A DNA stretch of 6,995 nt from Pseudobdellovibrionaceae bacterium (GTDB taxonomy: Bacteria; Bdellovibrionota; Bdellovibrionia; Bdellovibrionales; JAMPXM01). Shown piece by piece: positions 5,930 to 6,995 of the stretch. The position numbers and the translations under genes were made by a program. Below the pieces are notes generated by a model. It did no database searches. It was given only the letters and a program-made list of their open reading frames with translations, and was not told the DNA's origin. The stretch lies in the NCBI GenBank assembly GCA_913774795.1, contig CAJYIL010000143.1, positions 1-6,995 of the forward strand, read 5' to 3'. Each line of letters begins with the position of its first letter. Within the stretch, counting starts at the first letter, position 1.

Positions 5930-6995
5930 ATGAATAGCATCCGGTCTATTTTGGCCGCTGTCCTGATCGTTTCATCAGCAGCTGCAAACGCAGGCGAAGT
6001 CTTGCGCATGAAGTCAGGCGACGTTGATCTTCGAGTTCAAGCGAACCGTATGGGCGCCGTCGTCGGCGACAGCGACCACGTTTGGGTCGTTCAGTTCCAA
6101 AACCACATCACGCGCGAAGACCGCTTGAACCTCACGACCTTGGGCGCCCAAATTCTGCGCTACCTCCCGGACGATGCGCTCGTCATTCGCGGCAACGCGC
6201 GCCTCGCACGTACGATCGAAGGCTCGTCGAGCGCGATCCGTGCTGTCGCTCTTTTTGATGACACCTGGAAAATCGCATCGAGCATCGGTCCTGCCAACGT
6301 GTTCTCGGCCGGCAACAAGCAAACTGTTCACGTTCGTTTGTTCCCGTTCAAAACCGCGAAGCTCGAACAACGTGCGGTCGATCGTTTGAAATCGATGGCG
6401 GGAATCGAAGTGCAGCAGGCTGAAGGCCGCTCGCTGGTGATCACGGCGTCCCGCGCGAAGATCGCCGAGATCGCGCACAACGAAGACGTCGAGTGGATCC
6501 AACCTAATCCAAAATTCGAAACGATGAACTTTAGAACGCTCGATGACGCGACAAACGAAACCGCGAACGAGCCCAACGGAGATTACACCGATCTCACGGG
6601 CTACGAGTCGGGCGCGAAAGTCATGAATTTCGAAGGCGCTTGGTCGAAAGGTTTGACCGGAAAAGGTCAGATCGTCGCGATGGCCGACACCGGTCTTGAT
6701 TCGGGCGATTCGAACGCGATTCACGCCGACTTCTCAGGCCGTGTTCCGGCGGGCTTCATCTTTGGCTTCTTCTCGAAGTCGTGGGGAGATCCGATGGGCC
6801 ACGGAACGCACGTTGCGGGCTCAGTTCTCTCGAGCGGTGTGCAATCGAAAGGCGCTCTTAAGGGCGGCGCTTACGATGCACAGATGGTGGCTGAATCGAT
6901 GTGGTCGCCAATGCTCGGCGGTCTCGCAGTTCCGCCAAAACTCTCTGATCTTTACGCAAAAGCTTACGATGCCGGAGCACGCGTTCACACGAACT
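5930..6995 (+). CDS. Secreted subtilisin-family (S8) serine protease, Kp43-like, 3' end outside the window
   Basis: The frame from the ATG at 5930 is open to the edge, giving 355 residues of a longer preproprotein. Residues 1-21 are a signal peptidase I-type signal: R5, a hydrophobic core (ILAAVLIVSS), and ANA before G22. Residues 22 to about 225 form a long propeptide region, including VWVVQFQNHIT and LGAQILRYLPDDALVIRG, probably an intramolecular chaperone and inhibitor. The peptidase domain begins near 230 (AWSKGLTGKGQIVAMADTGL). It shows the catalytic Asp D253 in ADTGLD and the catalytic His H291 in GHGTHVAGS. The stretch LYAKAYDAGARVHTN just before the edge resembles the AYDAGARIHTNSWG segment of Kp43-type subtilases (from memory). 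The catalytic Ser and any C-terminal domains lie beyond the window. The enzyme is expected to act outside the cytoplasm on protein substrates. It has its own strong ribosome binding site. Confidence 0.95.
   Translation, partial: MNSIRSILAAVLIVSSAAANAGEVLRMKSGDVDLRVQANRMGAVVGDSDHVWVVQFQNHITREDRLNLTTLGAQILRYLPDDALVIRGNARLARTIEGSSSAIRAVALFDDTWKIASSIGPANVFSAGNKQTVHVRLFPFKTAKLEQRAVDRLKSMAGIEVQQAEGRSLVITASRAKIAEIAHNEDVEWIQPNPKFETMNFRTLDDATNETANEPNGDYTDLTGYESGAKVMNFEGAWSKGLTGKGQIVAMADTGLDSGDSNAIHADFSGRVPAGFIFGFFSKSWGDPMGHGTHVAGSVLSSGVQSKGALKGGAYDAQMVAESMWSPMLGGLAVPPKLSDLYAKAYDAGARVHTN

Noticed and set aside
6014..6724. 236-codon minus-strand frame at the right end
   Set aside because: It is antisense to the subtilase gene, whose signal peptide, ribosome binding site and catalytic motifs establish the plus strand as coding.

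Overview
This window looks like ordinary chromosomal sequence from a Gram-negative bacterium of moderate GC content (low-to-mid fifties percent by eye). The mix suggests a predatory or related lineage near Bdellovibrionota or the former Deltaproteobacteria: an HD-GYP protein with its own N-terminal domain, an orphan Cys-rich lipoprotein, and a secreted Kp43-like subtilase with a long propeptide. That placement is inference, since no rRNA or other definitive marker is present. I see no tRNA, rRNA, CRISPR array, insertion sequence, phage gene or attachment site.

Layout. Positions 1-94 (minus) hold the first 31 codons of an unidentified gene. Its ATG directly abuts the stop codon of an HD-GYP phosphodiesterase gene (95-1030, minus), so the two probably form an operon. 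A 62-base divergent spacer separates them from recG (1093-3354, plus). recG is complete, but it carries an unusual Pro/Ala/Gly-rich insert between the wedge region and the helicase core. It converges tail to tail with a DUF2339-type polytopic membrane protein gene (minus, 3351 to 5174 or 5225), and the two stop codons share one TTAA. A 154-base divergent spacer follows.

The right end holds a small secreted lipoprotein gene (5329-5814, plus), then a 115-base spacer with two inverted repeats, then a secreted subtilisin-family protease gene (5930 onward, plus) that is cut by the window edge.

The genes do not form one pathway. recG is DNA-repair housekeeping, the HD-GYP protein points to cyclic-di-GMP signalling, and the membrane protein, lipoprotein and protease are envelope or secreted products. 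I found no convincing undescribed multi-gene system. The most interesting points are the RecG insert, the variant GYP motif with a possible leaderless start, the hairpin that could mask the protease ribosome binding site, and the uncharacterised Cys-rich lipoprotein.
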